64,000 nucleotides of DNA, taken from Plutella xylostella. Its lineage: Eukaryota > Arthropoda > Insecta > Lepidoptera > Plutellidae. The notes below the pieces were generated by a model. That model was not told the origin of the DNA. It did not search any database and saw nothing but the letters and a program-made list of their open reading frames with translations. Made by a program: the position numbers and the translations under genes. Location: contig NC_064007.1 in assembly GCF_932276165.1 (NCBI RefSeq), forward strand, positions 6,520,001-6,584,000, given 5' to 3'. This document shows positions 1 through 11,121 of this stretch, in pieces. The stretch's first letter is position 1. The number at the start of each line of letters is the position of its first letter.

Positions 1-1128
1 TGTTTTAAGGCTATTTCACCTGTATTGAGTGGTCTGACAGTTTTGACTTGTAGAGCGCGTTTGTGTAGCTGAATGCATTAAGTTTGCTTATGAAATAAAA
101 ACTCCCCATTTTTAGGGAAAAAAACAAAATTTCCCTAAAAACATGGGAATTTTTACATAAATATGCAATTTTATCGTTTTGTGATGGTCTGAGGGGATTC
201 AAATGTATGGCGCGTTTGTGTAGTTAAATGCATAGATTTTTAAGTAATAATAAAAAACTCCCCACTTATAGAAAAAAAAACAAAATTTCTCTAAAAACAT
301 GGGAAAATTTACATAAATATGCAATTTTATCACTTTGAGATGGTCTGAGGGGTTTCAAATGTATAGCGTGTTTGTGCAGTTAGATGCACAGATTTTTAAT
401 TAATAATAAAAAGTCCCTACTTATAGAAAAAAAAACAAAATTACCCTAAAAACATGGGAAAATTTACATAAATATGCAATTTTATCGTTTTGTGATGGTC
501 TGAGGGGATTCAAATGTATGGCGCGTTTGTGTAGTTAAATGCAAAGATTAATAATTAATAATAAAAACTCCTCACTTATAGGAAAAAAACCAAAATTTCC
601 CTAAAAACATTGGAAAATTTACATAAATATGCAATTTTATCACTTTGAGATGGACTGAGGGATTTCGAATGTATGGCGTGTTTGTGTAATTAAATGCAAA
701 CAATTTTAATTTAAAATAAAAACTCCCTACTTATAGGGAAAAAAATCAAATTTTCCCTAAAAACGTAGAAAAAATTACCAACATTAGCAATTTTACCCCG
801 TTGAAGTGGTCAGACAGATTTATGGTATATGGCGCATTTGTGTAGATAAATACAAAGAATTATTTTTTAAAATAAAAACTTCCCACTTGTAGGGAAAAAA
901 ACAAAATTTCCCTAAAAACGTACAAAAAATTACCAACATTATCAATTTCACCCCTTTGAAGTGGTCAGACAGATTTGTGGTATATGGCGCATTTGTGTAG
1001 ATAAATACAAAGAATTATTTTTTTAAATAAAAACTCCCCACTTGTAGGGAAAAAAATCAAAATTTCCCTAATAACGTAGAAAAAATAACCAACATTAGCA
1101 ATTTCACCCCTTGAAGTGGTCAGACAGA
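1..1128. repeat. 155-bp satellite array, unit 0
   Basis: About seven monomers with a period of 154-157 bp, anchored on GGTCTGAGGGG or GGTCAGACAG, then GGCGCGTTTGTGTAG and AAAACTCCCC. Each monomer contains a short inverted repeat (TAGGGAAA ... TTTCCCTA) that could form a hairpin. The array is cut at 1128 by a LINE and resumes at 2212. Open frames here are repeat artefacts. Confidence 0.85.
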
Positions 1129-1935
1129 ACAATACTATTTAAAAACAATAATATAAATGCTTTAGAATCTGACATTACAAATACACTATCAGATGTGATT
1201 GAATGGCTCACCTCAAATAATCTACTAATAAATATTGACAAATCAAATATAATGACATTTAAAAATAATTACAACCCTAAATCAGAATTAGATAATCTTG
1301 ACATAAAATACAATAATAAAAATATAAATTTAGTTGAATCCACAAAATTTCTAGGTTTGTACATAGACTCACATTTGACATGGAAGAACCACGTAGAAAG
1401 GGTTTGCTCTAAAGTTAAATCATTCGCCTACGCTTTACATATGCTTGCAAAAGTGGTCAATCAAAAAGCAGTATTAGCTGCATATTATGCGTATGTGGTC
1501 TCTACTCTGAGATATGGTCTTATCTTCTGGGGTAATTCTACAGATAAACATATCGCCTTTAAGGCACAAAAAAGATGCATTAGATCAATCTGTAAATTAA
1601 AACCAACAGACACATGCAAAACGCACTTCATACAACTGAAAGTATTAACGTTGCCTTCATTATATATTTTAGAAATAGCACTCTTTGTGAAAGGAAATAG
1701 CGATCGTTTTGGAAAATTCAAAAGTAAAAGGTGTGGAAATAAAATCAGCGCTGCCAGCTGCTCAACAGCTCTTTTTAAAAAGAGTGTTTTTGGTATGGCC
1801 CCTATAATCTACAATCATTTGCCGAGTTGTATAAGAGAAATCAATGTACTCAATTTGTTCAAAAAATGCTTAACAAAATTTCTTATTAGAAAAGCCTATT
1901 ACAGCCTAGAAGAATTTCTTCAAGACCATGTGTAA
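1129..1935 (+). pseudogene. LINE reverse transcriptase, C-terminal fragment
   Basis: Encodes about 268 residues of the thumb/C-terminal region of a non-LTR reverse transcriptase, with the frame open from the truncation point to the stop at 1933-1935. Recognisable segments are NLLINIDKSNIMTF, KFLGLYIDSHLTWKNHV, YVVSTLRYGLIFWG and AQKRCIRSICKL. It is closely similar to the C-terminus of the LINE at 35397-36890 and to the fragment near 52600, so the same family has at least three copies here. The catalytic palm (FADD box) and endonuclease are missing, so it cannot be functional. The first six codons read from 1111 are satellite sequence. Confidence 0.8.
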
Positions 1936-2211
1936 TAGTCACGTTCCTTGTAGCTGTGTCAAAAGTTTATATGTATAAATATTTAATTAGGTATATCTTT
2001 GACATGCATGCATTCATTGAATTTATCACTGTTTCTTAATTTTAATTTAATTTTTTATTTATGTTTTAATTTTAATCTAATTTATTTTTAATTTTAAAAC
2101 TTTGCAAACCCTCTTGGGTGGAGTATAGTTAAGCGACTTTCCTTTATTTATCATACACCAAACCAATGTACCTATATTCAGCAAAATAAATGATTTGATT
2201 TGATTTGATTT
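1129..2211 (+). mobile_element. 5'-truncated LINE inserted in satellite DNA
   Basis: The satellite is interrupted at GACAGA (1123-1128), which recurs at 2212-2217 where the satellite resumes, giving a 6-bp target duplication. The insert ends in a simple-sequence tail of TGATT repeats (about 2190-2211) after AATAAA, as expected for target-primed reverse transcription on the plus strand. Only the 3' third of the element is present. Confidence 0.75.
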
Positions 2212-2395
2212 GACAGATTTATGGTTGATGGCGCATTTGTGTAGATAAAAATAAATAGATAAAAATAAAGATAAAATAAACACCCCACTTTTTGGGGAAA
2301 AAATATTTTCCCTTAAAACATACAAAATGTAAATCAACTTTACTAAAGTTTAAGTGCAGTTTGAGGCCATAGTCCTTCTACAAGCCATACCAAAA
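2212..2395. repeat. 155-bp satellite, last monomer, and linker
   Basis: One monomer resumes after the LINE, followed by a linker (about 2340-2395) that recurs at 9140 and 13935 in the other units. Confidence 0.7.
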
Positions 2396-3060
2396 TTAAA
2401 CGAGCCGAGCGCAGCGAGGCATCCGACAAGTAACCCTGCCATAGAGAAAAGAAATCCGAGCGAAGCGAGGCACTACGTATCATAATTATTAATATCAATT
2501 AAGAAAAACTACGGCAAAAGTCCCGTTTAACAAGTGGAAAGCCGAGCGAAGCGAGGCAAAACAACCTAGACCTCAATCCAAAACCTAGAGAGCCGAGCGG
2601 AGCGAGGCAAAACTACAGAAATCAACAACCGAAAACCCGAAGAGCCGAGCGAAGCGAGGCTACAGCGCAATAAACAGCAAATGCCTATGTTACTGCAAAG
2701 CCGAGCGAAGCGAGGTAAAACGATCAAAACTATCATTCCGAGACCTAGAGAGGAGCGGAGCGAAGCGAGGCTAAACTTCTTTAATCACCAACTGCCTGTT
2801 TAACCGGAGAGCCGAGCGCAGCGAGGCAAAACAATCCAAGCCATCATACCACAAACTTTGGAGAGCCGAGCGCAGCGAGGCAAAACATTTCAAAACATTA
2901 TACCACAACTACTAAAGAGCCGAGCGCAGCGAGGCAATACAACTTAAGTATACCCTTATCGTAAAAATATAAGGGCCGAACGAAGCGAGGCAAAAGTATT
3001 CAACTCACCAAAACCCAAACCCTGAAGGGCCGAGCGAAGCGAGGCAACAATACTCAAACC
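2396..3060. repeat. GAGCCGAGCGAAGCGAGGC array, unit 0
   Basis: About 13 copies of a 15-20-bp core, GCCGAGCG(A/C/G)AGCGAGGC often followed by AAAAC, separated by 30-60-bp spacers that differ from each other but recur in the same order in the other two units. The inner 12-mer GAGCGAAGCGAG is a mirror repeat. Confidence 0.85.
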
Positions 3061-3520
3061 CTCATCAACAAAACTTATCTACATTCAGCTCTCGAATGTG
3101 GCAAATAATACTAAAGAATCCAATATTTGTATACAAAAGATATCGCCTCGATACTAGGTAAAGTTCATGAAAAAAAAAGTTAATATAGGTAGGTAGTTTC
3201 TCTACTAAAAAACTCAGGAGTATAAGTGAATAATCGAACGCTAGAAAAACGCGCGAATGGCGGTGACTCAGATTTATAAGGTGTTATATTATTATTAAAG
3301 AACCCAACGTTTGTATACAAAAAGATGTCGGCTACATAAACTACAGGTAAAGGTTATAATGGCTAAAGTTTTGAAGGGAAATCAGTATCAGTTAAAGCCA
3401 GTATTTCTTCAATATGATAGGAATATTAATGCGAAGAAAACCACCAGAAAGAGTCGCTGCGTTATTGTAAAGCTGACCGATACTAATACTGAAAAAAAAA
3501 ACAGTTTTTAAAATAAAAGC
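3061..3520. other. Unit 0 spacer, non-coding
   Basis: AT-rich spacer with phrases such as GATATCGCCTCGATACTAGG and GAATAATCGA that recur in the spacers of units 1 and 2. Short frames here show no protein family. Confidence 0.6.
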
Positions 3521-4225
3521 AAAAGCATCAATACCCACGTGATAACGAAATTCATACGGAAAATACAGTTTTGAAGGCAAAACTTAAAACAAGAAAAACC
3601 AAAATTCATACTGAAAACTGTGCCCCCCCCTGAAACAAAATCATCAGAACCCCTTTTATAACGTAATACATACAGAAAACAGTTATTAATCCAAAACAAA
3701 ACACAACAAAGAATTGCTACAGTTTGTCCAAGTCAATACCCTGCTGAAACCAAAACTCATAATAAAAACTGTAATCCCACCTGAAACAAAATCATCAGTA
3801 CCACTTTAATAAAGAAATTCATAGTGAAAACCTTTTTTAAGGCCTAACAAAATGCAAGATAGATTTGCTACGGTATGTTAAAGTAAATACCTAACTGAAA
3901 CCGAATTTCATAGGTACTATAAACTGTATTCCACCTAAAACAAAATCATCAGTACCCCCCTTAGTAAAGAAATTCATAGTGAAAACAGCTTTGATGGCAT
4001 AACGAAACGCAAGAAGGATTTGCTACGGTATGGTCAAGTCAATACCCTGCTGAAACTGAAATTCTTACTGAAAACTAATCCCACCTGAAATAAAATCATC
4101 AGTACCCCTTTAATAAAGACATTCATAGTGAAAACAGTTTTTAAGGCGTAACAAAACGCAAGAAAGATTTGTTACGATATGTTCAAGTCAATACCCTGCT
4201 GAAACCGAACCAAACGCATCATAGC
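3521..4225. repeat. About 150-bp repeat array, unit 0
   Basis: Repeats anchored on CAAGTCAATACCCTGCTGAAAC begin at about 3729, 3880, 4035 and 4184, with the intervening GAAATTCATAGTGAAAACAG and CAAAACGCAAGAAAGATTTG blocks also repeated. Copies differ by substitutions and small indels. Confidence 0.8.
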
Positions 4226-4227
4226 CC

Positions 4228-4268
4228 CGCGCGGCTGCTTGCAGCCCGCGCCACAACGCAACCTCTAG
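4228..4268 (+). mobile_element. Helitron-like 3' terminus, unit 0
   Basis: An imperfect hairpin (GCGCGGCTGC, two-base loop, GCAGCCCGCGC) is followed 13 bases later by CTAG and then T. This is the canonical Helitron 3' layout. Near-identical copies are at 11079-11121 and 15930-15972. Confidence 0.7.
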
Positions 4269-5680
4269 TTATATTATATAAAGCTGGATTACCACTGACA
4301 CACTGACTGACATAGTAGTTCTCCCAGAAGGAGTAATTTTTTGATATAAAAATGTTTTAGGGAAATGTACAGGGTGCTCGGGTGAGTAGAGAAAAAATCC
4401 GACATTTTAAAAAAAGTTGTAAAAAAAAAAAATTTTTTTTGTTCCTCTTTTTTGGTGACCATACATTTTTTTATATTTCGAGGGTGTATTAAGAGTGTCC
4501 GACAGATTATAAAAAAAATATAAAAAAATAAAAAAACAAAATGGCGGCCGAGTTGCAGTGAAGCAAAGTTTAGGGCGTGTCAGACCCGACTTGAGGTGAA
4601 TTGATCTCCCGGAAGGGGGGGAGGTGGGGGGATGGTGTTTTTTGTAAACGGTGGGGAACATGATGAAATTTAAGGGAAAATTCCAAAAAATGATTTTTTT
4701 TTTATTGCGGGGGGAGGGGAGATTTTTTTATAAAAACGTGTTTTTTCGGGGATTTTCAAAGCATTTTTTTATTGTGTTGGGGGCATTTGACAGGTTTGAC
4801 TTGTATGGAGCGGTTGTGTAGTTTGACGAGTAGAGTTGCCACGTGAAAGAATTTTCCCCATTTTTAGGGTAAATTTCGAGATTTTCCCCAAAAACATGAA
4901 AAGTAGAAATGGCCACTTTTGATTTTAAAATTTGATGCAGTTTTGTCGGAAAGACCCGTACTAATGACATTTGACCATTTTTATTACTTTCGACTGGCAA
5001 CCCTGCGCGATAGGCGAGATTATATTTTTTCCGATTTTTTTACGTCGACCCAACTTGAGGTGAATTGATCTCCCAGAAGGGAGGCAGATGGGGTGATGAT
5101 TTTTTTTGGACACGGTCTGATGTATGGTGCAGTTTATGGGAAAATTCCGAAAAGTTGAAAAAACAAAATGGCGGACTGCTTTGGCGGCCATTTTGTAAAA
5201 GTGACTTTTTTTCGCGATTTTTGATTGGTTGTTTCACATGTTTAGAGTGGTTGGGGAGATTTGTCTTGTATGGCGCATTTGTGTAGTTTGTTGAGTAGAC
5301 TATACCAACTAAATAAAATTTCCCCATTTTTAGGGAAAATTTTGAGATTTTCCCCAAAAACCTGAAAAATAGAAATAACCGTTTTGGATTAAAAAAAATG
5401 ATGCAGTTTAGTAAGAAAGGCTCATACTAATGACATTTGACTATTTTTATCACTTTCGGCTGGCAACCCTGAGAAATACGGGAGATTATATTTTTGAAAA
5501 AGTTCGACGTCGATTCAAGTTGAGGTGAATTGATCTCCCAGAAGGGGGGGAGGTGGGGTGATGTTTTTCTTTGTACATGGTTGGATATATGGTGAAATTC
5601 ATGGGAAAATTCCGAAAACTGCAAAAATCAAAATGGCAGATGAAGTGGCAGCCATTTTGTAAAAGAGAAATTTTACATGT
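4269..5680. repeat. 465-bp tandem repeats (three copies), unit 1
   Basis: The block TTGAGGTGAATTGATCTCCC starts at 4591, 5055 and 5520 (period 464-465). Each repeat also holds GGAAAATTCC, AAAATGGCGG and a segment like the 155-bp satellite (CTTGTATGG ... TTGTGTAG ... TTTTCCCCATTTTTAGGG). Several 70-100-codon minus-strand frames exist in each copy but shift with indels and match no family. Confidence 0.8.
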
Positions 5681-6480
5681 TTTAAGGCTATTTCACCTGT
5701 ATTGAGTGGTCTGACAGTTTTGACTTGTAGAGCGCGTTTGTGTAGCTGAATGCATTAAGTTTGCTTATGAAATAAAAACTCCCCATTTTTAGGGAAAAAA
5801 ACAAAATTTCCCTAAAAACATGGGAATTTTTACATAAATATGCAATTTTATCGTTTTGTGATGGTCTGAGGGGATTCAAATGTATGGCGCGTTTGTGTAG
5901 TTAAATGCATAGATTTTTAAGTAATAATAAAAAACTCCCCACTTATAGAAAAAAAAACAAAATTTCTCTAAAAACATGGGAAAATTTACATAAATATGCA
6001 ATTTTGTCGTTTTGTGATGGTCTGAGGAGATTCGAATGTATGGCGCGTTTGTGCAGTTAAATGCATAGATTTTTAATTAATAATAAAAACTCCACACTTA
6101 TAGAAAAAAAAATCAAAATTTCCCTAAAACGTATAAAAAATTACCAACATTAGCAATTTCACCCCGTTCAAGTGGTCGGACAGATTTATGGTATATGGCG
6201 CATTTGTGTAGATAAATACAAACAATAATTATTTAAAATAAAAACTCCCCACTTCTAGGGAAAAAATCAAAATTTCCCTAAAAACGTACAAAAAATTACC
6301 AACATTAGCAATTTCACCCCGTTGAAGTGGTCAGACAGATTTGTGGTATATGGCGCATTTGTGTAGATAAATACAAACAATAATTATATTATAATAAAAA
6401 CTCCCCACTTGTAGGGAAAAAATCAAAATTTCCCTAAAAACTTCACCCCTTTGAAGTGGTCAGACAGATTTGTGGTATAT
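5681..6480. repeat. 155-bp satellite array, unit 1 (first part)
   Basis: Five to six monomers, the first of which is identical to the start of the window. The array is interrupted at 6480 by a TIR element and continues at 8890. Confidence 0.85.
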
Positions 6481-6890
6481 CGTCACCTTAAATCGTAAAC
6501 CGCCTAACTCCACTTTTTGGCGAAAATGACTTTTTGGTATCATTAGAAGCGTCTTTTCAAGGCGCATCTTTTCGTATTACTCGTAAATCGATAAAAAAAC
6601 TGAGCTCTGAGCAAATTAAATTTTCGTTTTCCTCCTAACTCGAAGTCGTGATTTTTAATCAATAAAACCTCGTAACTCCTGCTATTCCCAAACAACGAGC
6701 GATGTAGGTGGGAGTGAACGTACGTTTTTGCAATAAAACTATGTTTTTGACTTTGTTTTTATTACTACAAAAATAAATGATAGTGCTTAACATTCTTATT
6801 CATCAATTTATAGTAAAATATTGTTGTTTTTTAGCAATATTATGTTCTAAATTAAAAGTTACGCGTATATCACAAACTAATTATTGTATA

Positions 6891-7107
6891 CTAGCTGTTC
6901 CCGCGCGCTTCGCTTCGTCCAAAATAGTTTTCCTGTGGGAATTCCGGGATAAAAAGTAGCCTATGTTTTTTCCCAGGGTCTAGACCGTATGTATACCAAA
7001 TTTCATTCAAATCCGTTCAGTAGTTTTGGCGTGAATGAGTAACAGACAGACCGACAGACAGACAGACAGACACAGTTACTTTCGTATTTATAATATTAGT
7101 AACGATA
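6891..7107 (-). mobile_element. Short lepidopteran dispersed repeat
   Basis: Runs from ACTAGCTGTTCCCGCGCGCT to TTTATAATATTAGTA and contains GGGATAAAAAGTAGCCTATG, a GGGTCTAGACC block and a (CAGACAGA)n stretch. I recognise this arrangement as a very common lepidopteran repeat. Partial copies lie at 19565-30448 (split) and 32820-32945. Confidence 0.65.
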
Positions 7108-7134
7108 AGGATTTTGGTTGGAGTCAGCACTTAA

Positions 7135-8400
7135 CTACATACTTATGTAGGTTTTTTTGCAAACAAGGCAGGACGGCTGCTGCAACCCGTTTCTGACGAA
7201 TCCTTGGCTCCTCCAACCAGTCCCATCACAGTCATTATCTTCGACTTGACAAGACAGGTGCTCCTTGGAGGTCAATAGATTGCACGGCACCCGTATAAAG
7301 GCGATGGATTCATTTGCGAGGACCCCCAGATTTGGATGTACCCCGAGCACTGCATGGCATACAGAGCACCAGCTACTTATTGATCCCGGGGAACTAACAT
7401 CCTGAAATGATCCTCGAATGACCAGCAACTATCGACGACTAGGCTGAAGTAGCACATGTTCCTATCTATACCAATGTGAAAATCGCTAACCCGCACTGAT
7501 AGATTTGGTGGCTCCCTGCTTATTAGGAATTTGTAGCGTGTCAGGAGGGGCGCTGTTTTAAGGCCTAATCGGTGGATTATGCCAAACAAGGCCACTTTCT
7601 TCTTTGGGATGTGATCCTCGAAGGATGCTCTCTCAGCCACTTTCTGTATTTCACCAGCAGAATGCATTTAGCACAATGCATTCTGCTGATGCCGCTTGCG
7701 AGCTTGATTTGCAGGACAGTGTTGTATGCCAAGTTCCATTGCAGAGGTGTCCAAGACCGACCACTGTGAAACTCCGCAACTGACCTCCTTCTGCGAAAAT
7801 AAACCCTCTCTGATCGGGTACTTAATGTACCAGTTGGACTTCTGACTATTTGCTGGAGGTAGGAAGGCAATAGATGGTATTCAAGAGTGGCCCTAAAGGT
7901 TCCCCAAGGTATAGAGTTGAACGCGTACACCATGTCTAAACTAACACCCAGCACAACTCTCCCCGCGGTTCTCATCCTGCTCCGACAGTGAACGAACGTA
8001 GAAGTACTTCTACTTATACGTATTGTATTGTATCCGCTATCGATTGTGCATTTCATAAGCCAAATTGACAATCCAAAAGGTCAAGACCGTTCAGCCAGGG
8101 GTATCACTAAATTAAAGGGCTTGTCAGCCTCTTACAGCAGTCAGATGGGTCGGTACACAAAAGAAGAATCTGCAGGACTGCTTTCATTCTTCAGGAGCTT
8201 TAACGTGGCCTCTTTCCAGTCAGTGGAGACCTCACTGGCACTCATGCTGCGGTACAACAGACAGATTAACTGTCTGTACAAACCAGCTCTGAGCGCTAGC
8301 ACCCACACACAGTCTGGTATGCCATGGGGGCTAGGAACAGTCTTTTGCGCCCCGTTCCAACTCTCAATCTGTCACTTATTGCTCGTCAGATGATGATCAC
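7135..8400 (-). pseudogene. Degenerate R1-like LINE reverse transcriptase
   Basis: Reading the minus strand through frameshifts gives, in order, a YRPI-type motif (about 8130), SLDMVYAFNSIPW (palm motif A, about 7900), remnants of a VPQGS-LGPLLWN motif (about 7750) and HIGIDRNMCYFSLVVDSCWSFEDHF (about 7400-7480). The last corresponds to the R1-type RYLGLVLDSRWSF region. Several frameshifts and stops are present. The copy lies wholly inside the 2409-bp TIR element. Assignment to R1 rather than another late-branching clade rests on these motifs alone. Confidence 0.65.
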
Positions 8401-8889
8401 AGCGTACCACCATCAGGTTACCACCAGAGTTTCAACGGCGACGGCGGGGGCATGGACGCAGCCTGCCTAGTACTGATTTATGTTTTCTACTGCTTATTAA
8501 GATGATTGCTGACTATATAATTATTATTTATTTATTATATTATTATAAACGTAGATAGATTTATCTATATTTGAATAGCGTAAGTCCATCAAAGAGAAAA
8601 ATATTTTTCATAATCGTAGTTCGAAATACTCGTATTTCCAGGAAAAACACGTATCTCCAATAATGGTATTCAGATAGAGATTTGTAAAAGATCGTAAGTC
8701 CATTTTGTGTATAAAGCGATTAAAATAGCAGATTTTTTATAACGCCATTGAATCCGCAATCACTTTTTTAATCTAGTAACAAAAAAACATTAGGGGGTAT
8801 CCTAAGTAGAAGTACAAAATAAACAGTTTTTTTTGTCTCCTGTAAAATTTGCTCGCCCGGAGTTAGGCGGTTTACGATTTAAGGTGACG

Positions 8890-9165
8890 ATATCGCGCAT
8901 TTGTGTAGATAAATACAAACAATAATTATTTTAAATATAAAACTCCCCACTTGTAGGGAAAAAATCAAATTTTCCTAAAAAGTATAAAAAATTACCAACG
9001 TTAGCAATTTCATCTCTTTGAAGTAGTCAGTCAGATTTATGGTATATGGCGTATTTGTGAAGATAAATACAAACAATTATTATTTAAAATAAAAACTCCC
9101 CACTTTTAGGGGAAAAAATATTTTCCCTAAAAACATACAAAATGTAAATCAACTTTACCACAGAT
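8890..9165. repeat. 155-bp satellite, unit 1 (remainder) and linker
   Basis: About one and a half monomers continue after the TIR element, followed by the linker ending TTACCACAGATTAAGTGCCGAG. Confidence 0.75.
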
Positions 9166-9880
9166 TAAGTGCCGAGCGCAGCGAGGCCACAGTCCTCCTA
9201 CAAGCTATACCAAAATAAAACCAGCCGAGCGCTGCGAGGCATCCGATCGACAAGTAACCCTGCCATAAAGAAAAGAAATCCGAGCGAAGCGAGGCATTAC
9301 GTATCATAATTATTATTATCAATAAAGAAAAACTACGGGAAAAGTCCCGTTTAAGAAGTGGAAAGCCGAGCGAAGCGAGGCAAAACAACCTATACCATCA
9401 ATTCAAAACCTAGAGAGCCGAGCGGAGCGAGGAAAAAATACTGAAAACAACATCCGGAAACCCGATGAGCCGAGCGAAGCGAGGCTAAAGCGCAATAAAC
9501 AGCAAGTGCCTATGTAACTGCAAAGCCGAACGAAGCGAGGAAAAACAACCGAAATTATCATTCCGAGACCTAGAGAGGAGCCGAGCGAAGCGAGGCTAAA
9601 CTACTTTAATCACCAACTGCCTGTTTGACTGGAGAGCCGAGCGCAGCGAGGCAAAACAATCCAAACCATCATACCTCAAACCTTGGTGAGCGGAGCGCAG
9701 CGAGGCAAAACATTTCAAAACATCATACCACAACCACTGAAGAGCCGAGCGCAGCGAGGCAATACAACTTAAGTATAACCTTACCGTAAAAGAGGAGCCA
9801 AGCGAAGCAAGGCAAAACAAGGCGAACCACCATACTTCAAACCCTGGAGAGCCGAGCGAAGCGAGGCAACACTACCCAAA
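9166..9880. repeat. GAGCCGAGCGAAGCGAGGC array, unit 1
   Basis: About 14 cores in the same spacer order as unit 0, with scattered substitutions such as AGCCAAGCGAAGCAAGGC near 9793. Confidence 0.85.
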
Positions 9881-10640
9881 CCCTCGTCAACACAACTATA
9901 TAACCTGAGAGCCGATTGTGGCTAAGAAATATCTTGAATGAATAAAAAAAATACAAAGTGTATGTTTGGGCGTTTATAGTTCCAATTATGAATTAAATTG
10001 AAGTAAAACATAGTTTTGTAAAAATAGTCTTAAACAGCAAACCCACGTATTTCTTTTCTATGAAAAAGTTTCTCTACAGGACAGAGTAAACTAATAATCG
10101 AGATGCTAGAAAAACGCGCGAATGGGGGTGACTCAGATTTATGAGGTATTAATTAAAAAACCCAATATTTGTACACAAAACGATGTCGGCTCGATACTAG
10201 GTAAAGTTTACGAAACCAATTTTTTTTCATATAGATTAGTTTCTCTACCGTATTTGTGTGAGATAATCCGTAACAGGAACCAATTTTTTTGAGTACGAGT
10301 ACGGGATGGAGAGTTGGGATATGGTCCGAAAATTTGGATGCGTCTTTGACTTGAACACCAGAAAGATCCGCTACGTCATTGTAAAGTATACCTACCTGAA
10401 TTTTCCTACTGGTATTTTTAAGGCGAAATGAATGACCACTAAAGTAATTATAATAGCAACATTTCATAATAAGAAAATTATAAGCATAAAGCCATAAGTA
10501 TTCTTCACTCAAATTTGAATACAAAGGAAAACGCCAGAAATGTGGTATATTATAAGTAAAGCCAGCTGACCGATTATTATACTTAAAAAACTGTTTTGAA
10601 AACAAAAACAAAAGCATCAATACCGACATGATATCGAAAT
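9881..10640. other. Unit 1 spacer, non-coding
   Basis: AT-rich spacer aligned in part with 3061-3520 and 14640-15300. A 163-codon minus-strand frame (10153-10644) reads through it but has no recognisable family and is not kept in the other units, so it is not called as a gene. Confidence 0.6.
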
Positions 10641-11078
10641 TCATAATGAAAATAGTTTTAAAGGCCTTACAAAACGCAAGAAAGATTTGCTACAGTATGT
10701 TCAAGTCAATACCCTGCTGAAACCAATATTCATACTGAAAACGTATAACTACCTAAAACAAAATCATCAGTAGGTACCCCTTTAATATAGAAATTCATAG
10801 TGAAAACCGTTTTTAAGGCCTAAAAAAACGCAAGAAAGATTTGCTACGGTATGTTTAAGTCAATACCCTGCTGAAACCGAAATTCATACTGAAAACTGTT
10901 TCCCATGTCAAACAAAATCGTCAGTACCCCTTTAATTAAAAAAAATCATAGTGAACACAGTTTTTAAGACATAACAAAACGCAAGAAAGATTTGCTACGG
11001 TATATTCAAGTCAATACCCTGCTGAAATGGAAATTCATACTGAAAACAGATACCCACCTTAACCGAAGGCATCAAAGC
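10641..11078. repeat. About 150-bp repeat array, unit 1
   Basis: Copies of CAAGTCAATACCCTGCTGAAA occur at about 10701, 10858 and 11008. Confidence 0.8.
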
Positions 11079-11121
11079 ACCGCGCGGCTGCTTGCAGCCC
11101 GCGCCACAACGCGACCTCTAG
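11079..11121 (+). mobile_element. Helitron-like 3' terminus, unit 1
   Basis: Same hairpin as at 4228, with CTAG at 11118-11121 followed by T. The next unit follows at once. Confidence 0.7.

Larger units (their letters stand above)
6481..8889. mobile_element. 2409-bp DNA element with perfect 31-bp terminal inverted repeats
   Basis: The ends are exact 31-bp inverted repeats (6481-6511 and 8859-8889; outer bases CGTCACCTTAAATCG). The element sits in a satellite monomer; flanking ATAT on both sides suggests a 4-bp duplication, although a TA duplication cannot be excluded because the junction is palindromic. The arms carry several short motifs of the form TCGTAA(A/C)TC, a possible transposase-binding layout. 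No transposase is visible; the middle is filled by a dispersed repeat and a decayed reverse transcriptase, so this is a non-autonomous carrier. Confidence 0.8.

Noticed and set aside
11..202. 63-codon minus-strand gene (identical frame at 5688-5879)
   Set aside because: It lies inside the 155-bp satellite; identity of the two frames reflects unit duplication, not protein conservation, and other monomers break the frame.
2396..3060. CRISPR array
   Set aside because: The repeats are short and variable, spacing is irregular, the same spacers recur in the other two units, there are no cas genes, and the DNA is clearly eukaryotic. It is a minisatellite.
4407..5624. Series of 65-105-codon minus-strand proteins with recurring PPSGRSIHLK-type text, also at 11149-12479
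   Set aside because: These are translations of the 465-bp repeat. Frames shift between copies through indels and no family is recognisable.
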